64,000 nt of DNA, from NCBI RefSeq assembly GCF_026914265.1, contig NC_069133.1, forward strand, positions 33,695,317-33,759,316, written 5' to 3'. The translations under genes and the position numbers were made by a program. The stretch comes from Mya arenaria (Eukaryota > Mollusca > Bivalvia > Myida > Myidae). Under the pieces are notes generated by a model. It was not told where the DNA came from, did not search any database, and was given only the letters and a program-made list of their open reading frames with translations. Positions within the stretch are counted from its first letter, which is position 1, and every line of letters starts with the position of its first letter. Positions 47,301 through 59,714 of the stretch are shown here, piece after piece.

Positions 47301-49771
47301 AGTCTTAAGGTTGTTCTTAACATTTTTTTTGTAAACAGTTTGATTATGCATTCAGTAGAATTTAGCCTTTTCATTCATTTCGGCGTATGAGAATATTTTT
47401 TTCATGGCACGAACTTTCCCTTAATTCGTATACATGAATGTATATTTAATTGAATATGTAATATACATTCACACAGCAATTGATACAACCTTTCGCCAAG
47501 GTAATTGTTCTCTAGATTAATTTGAACTACATATGCTTCAATATTTTTATCATAACGTATTATTTTATACATTCAGTGACTTTGTGCGATATACTTCTGT
47601 GACTGTCTTATTTCAAGATATGATTTTTTTTCTAAACATAAGCGCCTCTCTATGTCATGCTAAAGGACCACATTGGAAATAAGAGCTGGCTCTTTATTGT
47701 ATTATCTTTGGTATTAGGAAGCATGTCAGGCGACCCGAGTCTATGATCTTCTGGTAAATAAATGTTCTTTTTGTTCTGTTCTGGCATGTGTTTTCATTGC
47801 ATTGCATCATTTATTATTTTATTTTATTCTATATGGCGTTGTGAACCTTGTGATATTTATTTTTTCCTTAACAAAAATTTATATATCTGTCTATTTTGCA
47901 ATGACAGAATCGACGACACAAAGAAAACCACTAGAAAATAGTAATTTCTAATATTTCTCGACCAAACCTTCAACAAAGACCAATGCATTCTCTGCAATGT
48001 TAGCAGTGTATATATTCTGAATATTTTCAGCAAGTTGACAACTATATTCAGCGGTCATACCAAGGTCATATTGAATTCTTCTCAAAAAGATGCCCACGGT
48101 GTTGGCAGTAGCCTGACCGTCCAAAACACCAGGCCCTGTAATGTATCCCAGTGGTGTTATATCGGCTTTTGGAAATTACGAGGGGATCCGGATACGCTAT
48201 GTAAGACTTCATATTCAATATGTGTTATTTTTTCTTGAGCGAGATTTTTTTCAGTGATATCAAAGAACACAGACACAAATTTATGGTAAAATGTGAATAA
48301 TACCTTGGTTTGTTAATATATGATTCGCTTTTATGGAAAATATTACAACTATATTAAATCCTAAACCTTGATTGACTCGAAATAATATTATCGAATACTT
48401 TAAGAAAATCGAGTTCATCGGAGTTTATGTTTGCTTTATAAGTTTATAATGCATTTAGCTATAAGCAACTGCATAAAAAATAGCTTTACTAATTTAACAT
48501 CCCGTACTCATTTTAATGACTTAAAACACTTGGTTAAAAGTGAAGGCAGGGCTTGGGTGGGGGTTAATCTTAGCAATTTCTATTCCGAACTGGTGCATTT
48601 TGAGTGTATTTAATACATCTCTTCTTTATTGAAATATAAATTAAACTTGGATGATTTTCGGGGAGGCGAGCACCGGATGTGCCCTAAAAAACCCTGGATC
48701 CGCTTAAAATTTAGAAGATGTTCCGGGGGGTGTGTGTGGGGGGGGGGGGGGGGGGGGTTGCCAGTGTTGCAATAAAGATTTCTATTAAAAAACTGTCTCA
48801 AACGGATCGAGGCCCAGATGTTCTTTTGATGATTTTTGTTGTGTTCTGTATGTTCTTTTTATCACAAACAAATACAAGCAACTTACGTTTGTTCTTCTCT
48901 ACTCATCGTTTAATAAAGTGACACTCTTGTTCAATATCAATACATACACATGTACAACAAACATAACTTTTGAGTGATAAACCTTTAACTACTTACTAAA
49001 TAATTCATTTATGGAAAATATTAATTACTGATAACACGATTGTAACAGTGTATTTAATAGCTAAAAACACCTAAAAATATTTAATGATTGGTGAATGCTA
49101 AAATATTTTCTGTGATCTACTATTGTCTCATAAGGTAGAAATTCCGTGCTTTCTGCAACTTTATTTCAAATTAAACTCGGTATCCTTCATAAGAACCATT
49201 TTGGTCGACATTTATCAATCCTTTTTGGTATATTAAAACATGTGTATTAATCATGATATGTCTTATTTGGGAGTAAGAGTGGATTTTTAAACCCCTGTTT
49301 TCTCTTTCAGCTAATACGTGCAACACAGTTATCCTAAGTGTCCTCTCGGTGCTCCTTCTGACCATCATTATACTGATCTTCTTTGTCGTTCGACTAAAGA
49401 AAAAAGCTTCCGTTGAATCAAAAGTCACCGGTCTCGCTAATCCTCAATCTATAAAATGCGTAAAAAATGACAGCAGCCTTACCCGCAACACTTCGGGACA
49501 GTCACTGGATGGACTCAGCCGAATTCCGTCAACTCAGTCAATGGATTTTGACAAATGTTTCCGGAATCGCTTTGAACTCGGAAGTTACAGAGGGAAAGGA
49601 CCCAGTGGGCGAACGAGGTACAGCTACAATTCGCCAATGTCCACACCGAAGGTTTCGCCAAGAGTCGTTGAGGTTGAATCAATGAATAACATCAGTATCA
49701 AACGAAACAGTAGTAGGTCACTGCTTGTTGCTAAAAGCAACGCTGAGCATCATCCTTTGTCATTTTACTAA
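44319..49771 (+). CDS. Gene B: mucin-like type I membrane protein, long stalk
   Basis: Exons 44319-45496, 48031-48200 and 49311-49771; GT-AG introns with matching phases; 602 aa. The ATG at 44319 starts the same MATIQLTVLV signal peptide as gene A, although the frame is open further upstream. The ten-Cys domain (residues about 20-90) is nearly identical to A. The stalk has about 11 tandem 21-aa units (KVTTTQPATQTISSAAPQTT). Exon 2 carries RPCNVSQWCYIGFWKLRGDP. Exon 3 encodes SVLLLTIIILIFFVV, RLKKK and a Ser-rich tail with YSYNSPMSTPKVSPRVVEVE. The likely product is a heavily O-glycosylated surface protein; ligand and pathway are unknown. Confidence 0.8.
44755..45425 (+). repeat. Coding 63-bp repeat in the stalk of gene B
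   Basis: Eleven tandem units of 21 codons, each KVT[TR].QPATQTISS[AT]AP.TT. Alternating TTQ and RAQ versions suggest unit duplication in pairs. It lies between the Cys domain and the exon 1 donor. Gene A lacks this array, so stalk length is probably variable. Confidence 0.9.
46164..46588. mobile_element. MITE 1 in gene B intron
   Basis: Long inverted repeats: 'ggccccaatatcacgaaaat' plus 'acttaagtcaaat' on the left, complemented by 'atttgacttaagtatttccg' plus 'tgatattggggcc' on the right. Inner arms also pair over much of their length. No ORF. It splits the LINE remnant. Confidence 0.8.
46589..46987. mobile_element. MITE 2 in gene B intron, abutting MITE 1
   Basis: Same terminal family: 'ggccccaatattacgaaaaa' on the left and 'tatttttgtgatattggggc' on the right. 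It begins where MITE 1 ends, forming the palindrome 'ttggggccaggccccaa' at the junction. Confidence 0.75.
48201..49310 (+). other. Gene B intron 2
   Basis: AT-rich intron with a poly-G run near 48738-48757. No element with clear ends was seen. Confidence 0.6.
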
Positions 49772-50060
49772 ACACACACACACGCATGCACACACACGCA
49801 CGCACAAACACATATGCACCCCTCTCACATGCTCCCCCCACACACACACATGCACCCCCCCCCCCCCCACACACACACACTCCCCACTCACAAAGGACAG
49901 AACAAAAATCAAAGCTTTTTTCTTAATCTCTACCTTATTGATTAATGGTATGCACTATGTCAACGAAAATTACTTCATACCTGCACAAGATTTGGGTATT
50001 ACTACTGTATTGTTAAACAAAAACATGGAGACAAAAAGATGCAGTAGAAATAACAGCTTG
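49772..50060. repeat. (ca)n/(c)n microsatellite in the gene B 3' flank
   Basis: Imperfect (ca)n, 'cacgcacg' and poly-C tracts directly after the stop at 49771, mainly 49772-49890. ORFs through this are artefacts. Confidence 0.8.
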
Positions 50061-51770
50061 ACGTGATATGTGGTGCTTTTTAAGGCTACAACACATTGTG
50101 GAATAACACCTCTCAGTATTTGTATCTTTTGTGAGCAATGACTTAAGAAAAATCAAAGGTACTTTTAAGAAGTATACATTTTCCCTTCTTGCTATGCTCT
50201 AAGATTATGTTGTTTAACAGAGAGATAGGGCGCTTCATCGTGGACGCCATGTTTGTTTTTTGTCATTATGTCAATACTTAAATGATAATTTAAAAAATAC
50301 ATTGAATATGAAGATATAATGATATGTTTTTCGTTCATCACTGCTGAAATTGTTTGAAAGAGTTATTTAAGGGAAAATACTTAGAATGATTAGAGACATG
50401 TACAATTTAACAATTAAGTCTTGTGTTAAATCATGTTCTATATATTCTGTTTACTTGGAATATTCTCACGGTCTTCGTCAAGGGGAAGTTGTGTCACTTT
50501 TGTTCTTTTCTTTCTGTATGATGTAAACTCCGGCTTATTTGATGTGATTGTTCGTATATTGCAGTTTTTGCTGATAACATTGTCAATGTAGGAACATTTC
50601 TGACAAAAATCATCTGGATAGACTTTCAGAATTATACAGTTATGACTGCTCGTAAACAGGGGGAGGGGGCTATTATCTACAGTAAAGTGGTCTGATAACG
50701 GCAAACCAAATTATGAAGCTGTGGATTGTTTTAACAACTCGGAAAGTGTTTTGAGCTTTTGATAAATTCCGTAGCCTTGCCAGATAAACTTGCTCTATCC
50801 ACGGTACTAACCTAGTATTCTATTTATCATGTTACTTTGTTTATTAAAAAAGACAAATTACCAAAACTATACCATGAACCTTTTGGACCACCTAGTATTC
50901 TCTATATATTTGCAGGCATTTTCGAAGCAGTAAATAGAAATGATTATTGGATAGCAAGTTTATAAAATTTTGACCGATTATGGTTCTGCTTATGAATTCG
51001 GTAGCTGTAATTTTATGAATGTGAAATCATTTTTGCTAGAACTAAACACTATAAGAATTTATTTAAGGAATGGAAGTTGAGTTGTAAATATTTAATTATG
51101 AACATAACTTAGATATGTTACTTCAGAACTTTCTTTTGTAGATTTAAGCGTTCGGCTCAGACGAAAATATATATCAGTAAAGAAAATACTATTTTATTTG
51201 TGATTCAAGAGATATCGAAAATGAATTTAATTTAATATGGTTTGTCTATAATTTAAAAACTTACAAGAAAACATGTTATTCGAGTTGTTTAACTTGAAAA
51301 TAGACAAGAAGTTATAAAAGAATCTTTGTTTGTTAAAGAAATCTGCTGTTTAAGGTGAACAATATTGAATGTGAAAGTTTATTATTTTCTGTTCACCTTA
51401 TTTGATCATATAACCTAAACTCAATTACTAGTAGTTTCATTGTTTATTCTGCCTTATATTCAGCATTTGTTATTGTTTATAGACGATGTACCTTTGACAA
51501 GTCTTAATAAACTATCTGTTGTGTTCTATTCTGTTGATATGTTATACATGTATTAATCTTAACACCTCTAAATATGTGTCCACAACGCCATGTTAGGTTC
51601 GCTAATAAACGTACCAGGGTACACACTTGAAACTATTCTACAATCTTAAATATTTACATTTTAAGATTGTTATGCTTTTCCATAATGAGTGCTTATAATG
51701 TGATGGTATTGCACATATAAAACAATTTATTTTGCGTTTTCCCTTTGCCGATTTTTAAACTGGTTTGATG
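50061..51770. other. Intergenic between genes B and C
   Basis: AT-rich, no gene. A short block near 51055-51090 ('atttaaggaatggaagttga') matches the lectin 5' flank at about 6270. Confidence 0.5.
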
Positions 51771-51776
51771 TGCATC

Positions 51777-51862
<86 letters not shown>

Positions 51863-52030
51863 TGTATTTATTTATGTATTTATTTATTTATTTATTTATT
51901 TATTTTATTTATATAATTGTTTGTTTGTTTGTTTGTTTGTTTGTTTGTTTGTTTGTTTGTTTGTTTATTTATCTATTTATTTTTATTTTACAGTAAAACT
52001 GTATTTATTTTATTTATTTTATTTATATAT

Positions 52031-52105
<75 letters not shown>

Positions 52106-52132
52106 TGTATTTATGTATTTATTCATATATTA
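51777..52132. repeat. Compound (ttta)n / (tttg)n microsatellite
   Basis: Two (ttta)n blocks (about 51780-51915 and 52015-52130) flank a (tttg)n block at about 51918-51965. Open frames of Phe/Ile/Leu/Tyr repeats here are artefacts. Confidence 0.95.
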
Positions 52133-52649
52133 TTAATTCATCCTTATATTACCATTTCATTTTTTTTACATCCTAAATTGACATTATTTTTCCTTATTCA
52201 TTTCTAGCCCATTTGTCATTTCTTAACAGTGCACTCACATCAGTCTTAACTATTTAAATGCATTTAGGACAAGGTTCAGTTGATTCCTGTTCAGAATATC
52301 AACATGCAACTTCAGCGAAGGATTATATGTCCTGCATAGCACCTTCAAATACGTCACATTGTTATATTTTTATCATTTATCAGACAGAATGTCGATAATA
52401 AAGCGTAAAAAAGCAACATATATCTACTAAGACAAGCCGGTTTATCCACAATAGATCACGTGTTAGGTGTTTATTTGATTACAATTGGATCAACTGATCG
52501 TGAATTATCTCTCCTGCTGGCAATGAGTAGCCAATTTTACAATTACTCTTCGATTAGGCGATGATCATCAAATTGATTTAAGACGGACTACCTGGTATCG
52601 TCGCATTTAACGTTGAAATCAACTTATCACCATCAATTTGGATTACAAA
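52133..52649. other. 5' flank of gene C
   Basis: No repeat or gene recognised. An in-frame TTG at 52638 extends the ORF by four codons, but ATG at 52650 is the plausible start. Confidence 0.5.
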
Positions 52650-54461
52650 ATGTTTCACATCAACATACAACCGAATATGCTGCTGATACTTTTGCTTTTT
52701 CTTTTGCAAGAAAATCAAGTGCAAGCTGGAATTCCCTGTCATATTAGATATAAAACCCTTGATGAAGTTGTACCTTACTGTCAGGCGAGTAGCTGGCTAC
52801 CTTGGGATTGTGCAAAGTGTTCGAGTTCACAGCATACTTTGACAAAACGCCTCCGAGCAATTTGCTGTCCAGGCAATCAACCTTTGAAAGAATGTATACA
52901 AGATTGTGGTCTTCCGCCAGACGCTGACAGCGAGACAATGAAGTGCGGCTTCGTTTGTGAACCATTTTTCAGTAATTCAACGACCACTAAATCAACGACA
53001 ACATCAAAAGCGACGCCCGATACACAACGGACTACGACAAAAGGTACGCCGACTGCACGATCAACAACTACCATACCTCCGACTACAGAAACTTCTACAA
53101 TAATCACAACAACACCAACGATAGCGACACGAAATCCGTCTACAACAGCTAACACACTGAAGTCATCAACAACTGTATCAACTATCGAGCGTACCACTGA
53201 ATCAACGATTACAACTGCATCAACGCAAGCAACCCAACATGTCGTGATTTCTGGAAATGTTAGTTCAATTTCAAAAGAAGACAAGGGCTCTGATCAAAAA
53301 TGGTGCGTTCTTGGACCATGGAAATTACACAGCGATGCAAGTAATTCATGTAAGTACCAACACATTGTTTTCATTTATTATATTTGCAAATCTCAATGAC
53401 GCATTAAAAAGTGAAAAGTTTACATACTACGTGAATACAATTATGCAGACAGATGGAAATGTTTATTGTCGTGGACATGTATAGAGCAGTTTCTTGACAA
53501 AAACAACATGATTTGTATCATCATATATGAAGGCATGACATTAGAATAGATTAAGAAAAATAATAAAGTAAAAATGAACAAAAAAATGTGATCAAAATAC
53601 AACTGACGTTTGATTTGGTAAGAGCAAGCTCAAAATTTCAAATCAGAGAGGTATATCAAATTTATATGTTCACTCTTTGAAACTGTGAAATATTAATTTT
53701 ATTTCACTGATAAATCTCTACAAACCACCGGAAAACATGCAGTAAATATACATCTTAACAATTGATTATAACATTTGTGGGCCTAAAATTTGCTAAAACT
53801 AACACACATCTGAATACTGTTAAGTAACGTATAATTCGTTTCGCAAAAAATCTGCTGCCATTGTATGATTTATCATTGAATTATGTACAACTTGTACTCA
53901 AAAAGGTCTGAATCTTTTAAAAAAATATAATATTAACTGCATATGCATAAGAAAATACGACTTTATTTATTATACATGTTCCAACATATGGATAAAATTA
54001 TAAAATTTGGTTCCTTTACAGTGAGCATTTGTACGATCGTCCTAATTTGTGTCCTGGTTTTTCTTGTCACCGTTCTGGTCGGGATCATTGTTGGTATAGT
54101 GCGCTTCAAGAAGGGACAAACGTCCTCAGACTCTACCTTGGTGACTGTCAAACCTAAGGATAGCGTGGATATGTCTGTGGAAATACCTTCTCAGGAGAAG
54201 AATGAAGGAACAGGTAAACGGTTGAATATCGCCGCATCGAGCGTAAATGACATTGCTTCGTTGAAGTTTATTGGAATGTTGCCAAAGTCCAATTCCAGTA
54301 ACAGACTAATGGACTTACAACAGAATCACTGCTATTCCCCTTTGCCTTCTCCGAAATTGAATAAAAAGATGGCGGATGTTGAAGCAGTAGAAGTTTTGAA
54401 TATACCGAACAATATGAACCCCAGGGGGTCAATCAGTGGCGATTCTAGTTGTTATATTTGA
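52650..54461 (+). CDS. Gene C: diverged mucin-like type I membrane protein
   Basis: Exons 52650-53349 and 54022-54461, GT-AG and phase 1 as in gene A, 379 aa. Signal peptide MFHINIQPNMLLILLLFLLQ. The Cys domain keeps all ten cysteines (IPC, PYC, WDCAKC, AICC, KEC, QDC, MKCGFVC) despite wide divergence, and has SSWLPWDC, a WxxW motif. A Thr-rich stalk follows, then KWCVLGPWKL. Exon 2 encodes a strong helix (IVLICVLVFLVTVLVGIIVG), RFKK, and a tail with CYSPLPSPKLNKK, resembling B's tail motif. Function unknown; same surface-protein interpretation as B. Confidence 0.8.
53350..54021 (+). other. Gene C intron
   Basis: AT-rich, 672 bp, donor gtaagt and acceptor 'tcctttacag'. Nothing else recognised. 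Confidence 0.7.
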
Positions 54462-54984
54462 AGCGTTTCTATGTAGCTAAAGATCTTCGCATGTGAAAAC
54501 TTGTAAAGAACATCGTACGAATGTGTTTTTATGATTTAAGTGGGGCATGCCTCTTCCCCTATATGAACACCTCGGCCATTTCCAATCGAAAAAAATCGGA
54601 TGCCGGTACATTAGTAGGAGTAGTTCGTAAAAATAATAATAATGATAATAATTAATTGTTTTAATGTGTATTTTGAATTATTAAGTTCAAATTTATTCCA
54701 ATTGAAACGTATTGTTGCATAAATAGTTATCATTCATATGAGTAAAGTCCATACTGTACATAAGGTCTAACTGCTAAATTAAAAATACTACGCGATATAT
54801 TTGCCGCGACGTAAAAGGTAAAGAATTCTGACAATGTAAACAGTCCGTATGCATCCAAGGTTGTTTTCGTTTCAAAATGGCCGAGGTGTTCTGATTGACC
54901 TCTACCCATGTCATTAGTTGTTAAGAAAGACGTAAAATGTACATTCATTTATTGTTACAACTTTTCAAAGAAAGTTATTATAGC

Positions 54985-55140
54985 TTATGCTAAGTCACGC
55001 TCGTTGGCATGATGTTGCGCGAGAGTATGGCGGGGGAAACCGGAGAAAATCAACTTGTCCGGTTTGGTGACAACATGCAATCTCACAAACGCCCGGGCCG
55101 GGAATCGAACCCGGGACGCTTCGGCGCCACTGCCCTTACC
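54985..55140 (-). mobile_element. tRNA-derived SINE
   Basis: The - strand reads 'gtaagggcagtggcgccgaa', then 'cccgggttcgattcccggcc', a canonical B-box with surrounding stem, then a body ending near 'gccatactctcgcgcaac'. The older copy near 4500 shares the body. A (gtt)n tract at about 55148-55198 borders it. The limits are approximate. Confidence 0.65.
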
Positions 55141-55147
55141 TTGTATG

Positions 55148-55155
55148 TTGTTGTG

Positions 55156-55198
<43 letters not shown>
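55148..55198. repeat. (gtt)n microsatellite
   Basis: About 16 uninterrupted 'gtt' units, adjoining the SINE head and possibly derived from its tail. Confidence 0.9.
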
Positions 55199-55199
<1 letters not shown>

Positions 55200-57140
55200 G
55201 TATTAGAGTGTTAATCGTACTGTTAATCCAAGCGTTAATTAAATCGAAATATTTTTCCTATGACATAAGATCTGTTTAAGGATCTGTTTTAGCTGCTCGG
55301 TATCTCTTTTTTCTTGTTCTGAGGACACACATTGTTATAAATATGCTCATCACATTTAGAATAGAATTTTTATCGCATCACAGTGTTTGTTTTATTTAAT
55401 GCCTTTAAGACTATGATACTGCCGTAACAGAACCATGGGTGGTATTCAATATGCGAAATGCAATATGGTCATCTGATGGTCTTACATCATTGATTTCGTT
55501 CAATGTATTGGTTGTTTATTTGTATCTTCCAATCCGATACGCTACACCAATCTTAGGTCCAATTAAGACCAGTATTGATTACCACCCCATACATATCTTG
55601 ATTTCATGATGATTTTGTTATTGTGGCAACTTCTAATCAGCAAAATATAAAGCATTTTGAATTTCGAACTTGTTTGATTTATTATATAAGTAAAAAGGTA
55701 AATTTAAAAAAATTAGACTACTTGGGAATATCTTCATATTAAAGATGTTACAGCGTGCCGACGAGGGTTATAACTATAATTTTGTAATTGCATGTTTTAC
55801 AATCGTTGATAATAAATAAGAAAAAAACATTCGAGTGCATGCTTTAAAATCTGTATTCTATTGCATATTTGATAAATTGCAAAAACAATATGTTATTGGT
55901 TCACGATTTTAACGTTTTTGGATAACAAAAATAAAAGTTCATATATGATAAATCAATCCATCATTAGGATGCAAAGATAAGTTAGTATATTTTAAATATC
56001 AACATTTTGATTGTCTGTATTTATATTTTTTATTGACTAACCATTATAATATTTGTGTTTGTATAACATTTTTGAATAACACCACAATGGTGATACTTTA
56101 ACGATTTCGTATATTAAAAGGAGGTAATTAAACCAATTTGTACTATGAAAATTAGCAGTTTTTATTAAATTGAGTTGTTTAAATAACATATTTCTATATA
56201 AAAAAACTATCTGTAGAAAAAAAAATAACACACTGAATATTTCGCAACTTTAATATGAAACTTAAGCATTTTTTTGTATTAATTTTGAATGGATTAACTT
56301 AATCGAAATTGTTTATTCAACAATACATCGCAGGCATAATGCCATTTTCAATTTTAGCATTATGTTTAATCTCTTTGAAAAAAAATGATCACAAACTTAA
56401 TCGAAAAATTATCTTTTGCATATCTGCTTTCGTACCTGTACATGGCATTTTAAATATTTGCGTTCTCGAATATACTAAGTACATCAACACTCAGATTGTA
56501 TGTGCTACCAGTATAGTCCGGTTTAAACATTTTTTATTTCAATAAAAAAAATGAGATTCCAGATATAAAAAGTTGTTTGAGCATAATCAAATATGATTTG
56601 CTGTGGAAATAAAATAGATAAGTGATATATGCACAAAACAAAATAATCCCGGAAGATTTGTCGCTTATGCCATGTTTCGTCTGTGAAATTGATTTTGTTC
56701 ATATACATGAAATCAGCATGTGTAAAACATTCTAATTCGTACACTGAACAACTGAACAACATTTAATTTTATAAATGAAATTGAAATGCCATCTTACAGT
56801 ATTCAGTTTCCAAGTTAATCGCAAATACAGTTATAAATCCGGGGGTGGGGGACTGGTCGGGGGTGGGAGACTGGTCGGGGGGGATGCGTTTCAAGAAAGG
56901 ATTCTTGTCGAAACTTCAATTGTCTTAAATCTGTATAAAGTCACAAACGATTACACATTGAATTGTTTTATATATATTTATTTAATTCCAATATCGAAAA
57001 TATGACACTAAGATAATATTAATTTACGACTAAAAGCAACTAAGACCTTTATTAAAATAAAATCAAAGGGGCTGCTCATATGTGTTCTGAATAAAAATGA
57101 ACGTGTAAAATACGTTTGAATCATAAACATGTTGGTGTAA
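55200..57140. other. Intergenic, no gene recognised
   Basis: Very AT-rich. Short ORFs have no recognised features. G-rich repeats near 56840-56885. Confidence 0.5.
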
Positions 57141-57141
57141 T

Positions 57142-57318
57142 ATAATAGGGTTATTAGTACTGCGTTTTGATCCGGGAGGTTGTATTCGACTCGAGTGGAT
57201 TTTTGCAGATTAGGATTTCACGAGGCGCAAGCCGAGTGAGATCAAAATCTGCAAAAAAACACGGGAGTCAAATACGGCATTCCGAATCAACACGCAGTAC
57301 TAATAACCCTTTTATTAT
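57142..57318. mobile_element. Foldback (palindromic) element
   Basis: Arms of about 75-85 bp: 'gggttattagtactgcgttt' with 'tttttgcagatt' on the left, and 'aatctgcaaaaaaacacggg' with 'cgcagtactaataaccc' on the right. The centre is GC-rich ('cgaggcgcaagccgag'). No ORF. Confidence 0.75.
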
Positions 57319-57366
57319 ATACATTACTGGTTAGATCAAATGTTTTCATTATAAATATCATTTTAA

Positions 57367-57698
57367 TGCACCAGTCAATTGTGACCACGCCCCCCCCCCC
57401 CAGGTCCGGGGGTATACCGGGGATAGCCGGGGAAAAGGGCCGTGTTTTTACTTTCCTGGTGGCCCCGCAGGGCCGGGTGACGGCGGTGGTTTTGTCATAG
57501 CGCCAAATTAAGCCGAGATTGGGCCTTATATAGAGTCTCTGGCGTAAGGGGGCATTTGGCCATGGTTTAACCATCAGTTCGTCCCCGCAGGGCGGGGATT
57601 TTACCCGGGGTTGGCTGGCCCGAAAATCAAAGTCCCGGCTATTCCCCAGACCTGGGGGGGGGGGGGGGGGGCGGGCGTGGTTACAAATGACTGGTGCA
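57367..57698. mobile_element. MITE with TAA target duplication
   Basis: TIR 'tgcaccagtcaattgtgacc' on the left, and 'ggttacaaatgactggtgca' on the right; TAA on both sides (57364-57366 and 57699-57701). Interior GC-rich with poly-C and poly-G runs forming further inverted repeats. A 3-bp TWA duplication fits PIF/Harbinger; the assignment is inference. A 140-codon ORF on the - strand is a by-product. Confidence 0.75.
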
Positions 57699-57701
57699 TA
57701 A

Positions 57702-58590
57702 CGACGCACTATTTTGTTTTATGACGTCATTTTAACATCGCGCAACGATACTTGTTATGACGTGACGTCACAAGAATGGAATAAGGCCGTATTGCACTCG
57801 AGTACCGTATTTTGCGATATGTATTAAGTGTGGATTTATGATGGGTATATAATAAATATACGTCTTGAATCGTTTTACTTGTAATCATACTTTAAAATCA
57901 TTCAGTTACATGTAATTCAAATGTAATCAGCGGGTCTTCGCTATTCAGAGTTTTTGTTGAAAATAAATCTGTAAATATGTTTCTTATTTCTGGTGTTTAA
58001 GTTTTTAGAGAACACCGCATAAAAATATTGAAAAGTATGACTTTATCATATTTTCTAGATACATCGATGTTATTGAATCGTGACTGTTGTTAGAATTGTG
58101 TCACGGCTGAGGCTTTGCCTAATCTCAGACGGTTGACAGGTCATATTAACCACGTGCTGTGCGTTCTTACAGGGATATATTTTGGCATTTAAATATTGAC
58201 GAAGTTCCCAAATGGATTTGGTTTTGATTGATCGTTTTAAAGCAATTTTTGCGCATTGGAGGACTGGATCAAAGGAAGCAAACCTAAAACTTTTTTTTGG
58301 TCATTATTTTTTTAAAAACTAAAAAACTAACTTTTAGTTTCAAACTAAAAATTGCAACAACTAAAGTGTCAAAAAATTTGTTTATGTACATGTATATTAT
58401 ATAAAAAAATGAATCTGTTCCGGATACTGTATATAGAGTTTGTTAAATAATAATACTTATAAAACAAAACAAATTTCTTTAATACAGAAATTAAAATGAA
58501 ATCATATTTTTGATGTCATTAAAAAAGGTTACGAAACATTACATCAGTGCATGTACATGTAGTCGTCCCGTAAAAGAAAAAAATGCAGTA
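57702..58590. other. Intergenic, no gene recognised
   Basis: AT-rich; 'tgacgtgacgtcac' palindrome at about 57760. No gene. Confidence 0.5.
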
Positions 58591-58752
58591 CAGTCGAACC
58601 CTGTTGGCTCGAACTCCCAGAAACCCCCGAAAATACCTCGAGACTCGGGAAATTCGAGCCAAGCGGGAATGCGTACCTTCAATAGAAAGAAATCGGTTCC
58701 ATCCAGTTCGAATAACCGAGGAAAGCGAGTTCGGGACAACGGGGTTCGACTG
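58591..58752. mobile_element. Pogo/Tigger-like MITE with TA duplication
   Basis: TIR 'cagtcgaaccctgttggctc' on the left, and 'gggacaacggggttcgactg' on the right, with TA on each side (58589-58590 and 58753-58754). 162 bp, GC-richer than its flanks. The end sequence and TA target match pogo/Tigger-type Tc1-mariner elements. Confidence 0.8.
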
Positions 58753-58754
58753 TA

Positions 58755-59700
58755 TTACTTCAAATTCTCTATTTGCACGTATACGTTGGCTCTATCATGA
58801 CATCATTAACGCTTTTTGTTTGTTTTTGTATTTATATCATAACCATTTTTAACCCACTAGCACCGGACTTTCAAACTCAATCATTTTTTTTAAAAAATCA
58901 ACAAAAAAATATAATTCGAAACTAAAAATTATAATAACGAAAATGTGAAAAAATATTGAAAAATATCTTTTTTTATTAATATGCACTTTGCTCTGTATAC
59001 ATATCTTTTTAAAGTCAGTACAAAGTACAAGTGCATTACTTGCTAGACGTGAGTGTTGACAACGTAAAAATCTGGATTTTCGTGAGAATTCTTCTCGTAC
59101 CTTAGGTTTAAGCATTTTCTTTACATGTGTGTGGCTTTTTTATTGACAAAAGGTTGCCGCGTTACAAATTTTATAAATGTATTTGTTATACTTGCTGCAC
59201 TATGCTCGGATTTCTGAACGTTGTGGTGCCAATGAATAGGTTTTGGTGCTCATGAATAGTAATTTAGTAGGAAACGAATTGTGAAAAAAACTGAAGCAAT
59301 TTCATAACATGAAAATTAACAATGAACTGAATTAATATCATGTTCGATCTTTTTAAAATTTTATTTTTTTTTTTTTTTAAACTCGACATGGCTCTGTGTA
59401 AATGAGCGAGTTGGGGTGAACTGTTTTTTTTTATTTTGTTGAGCGGTAAAAATTCGATAATGCCCCGCGGCAAATAAATGAAGGAAAAAAATGGCGCAAA
59501 ATCACAGATGAAACTTTAATATTGCTGACGCCTCATTTGAACATAAACTATCACTTGAAAATCAACCATGATACTGGGATTGCTTAACAAGATTTTTACA
59601 GGGTAGGCGAAAAATTGGCACGGGCGAAAAAGTGGTTTCTAAAAACTAAAGTAGCGCTCGCAGTCAAATTGTTTCTACACCAAACTCATAATGTCAATAC
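58755..59700. other. Intergenic, no gene recognised
   Basis: AT-rich; poly-T tracts at about 59362-59378 and 59425. No gene. Confidence 0.5.
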
Positions 59701-59714
59701 CTGCAAAGGACAAT

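Larger units (their letters stand above)
45585..47345 (+). mobile_element. 3' fragment of a LINE reverse transcriptase, interrupted
   Basis: With stops and shifts, the + strand reads TCGAP-stop-GSIFGPFLFLINMNLYD (RT GVPQGSxLGPLLF motif), later LIQSHCDYACPVWCYG and KLIRFVLGI, and after the two MITEs AEKIMLSQVVKLQNKLAPDY. These are typical C-terminal RT sequences of jockey/CR1-like LINEs. The 5' part is missing, so this is a 5'-truncated dead copy. Its 3' tail may extend to about 47790. Confidence 0.75.
45497..48030 (+). other. Gene B intron 1, filled by transposon remnants
   Basis: 2.5-kb intron holding a LINE fragment and two MITEs. Its last part (about 47900-48030) still resembles the coding stalk sequence of gene A ('gcattctctgcaat', 'attctgaatatttt'), but is no longer open, implying that former exon became intron. 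Confidence 0.65.

Noticed and set aside
51765..52207. 96-123 codon hydrophobic ORFs
   Set aside because: Translation of (ttta)n and (tttg)n microsatellite.
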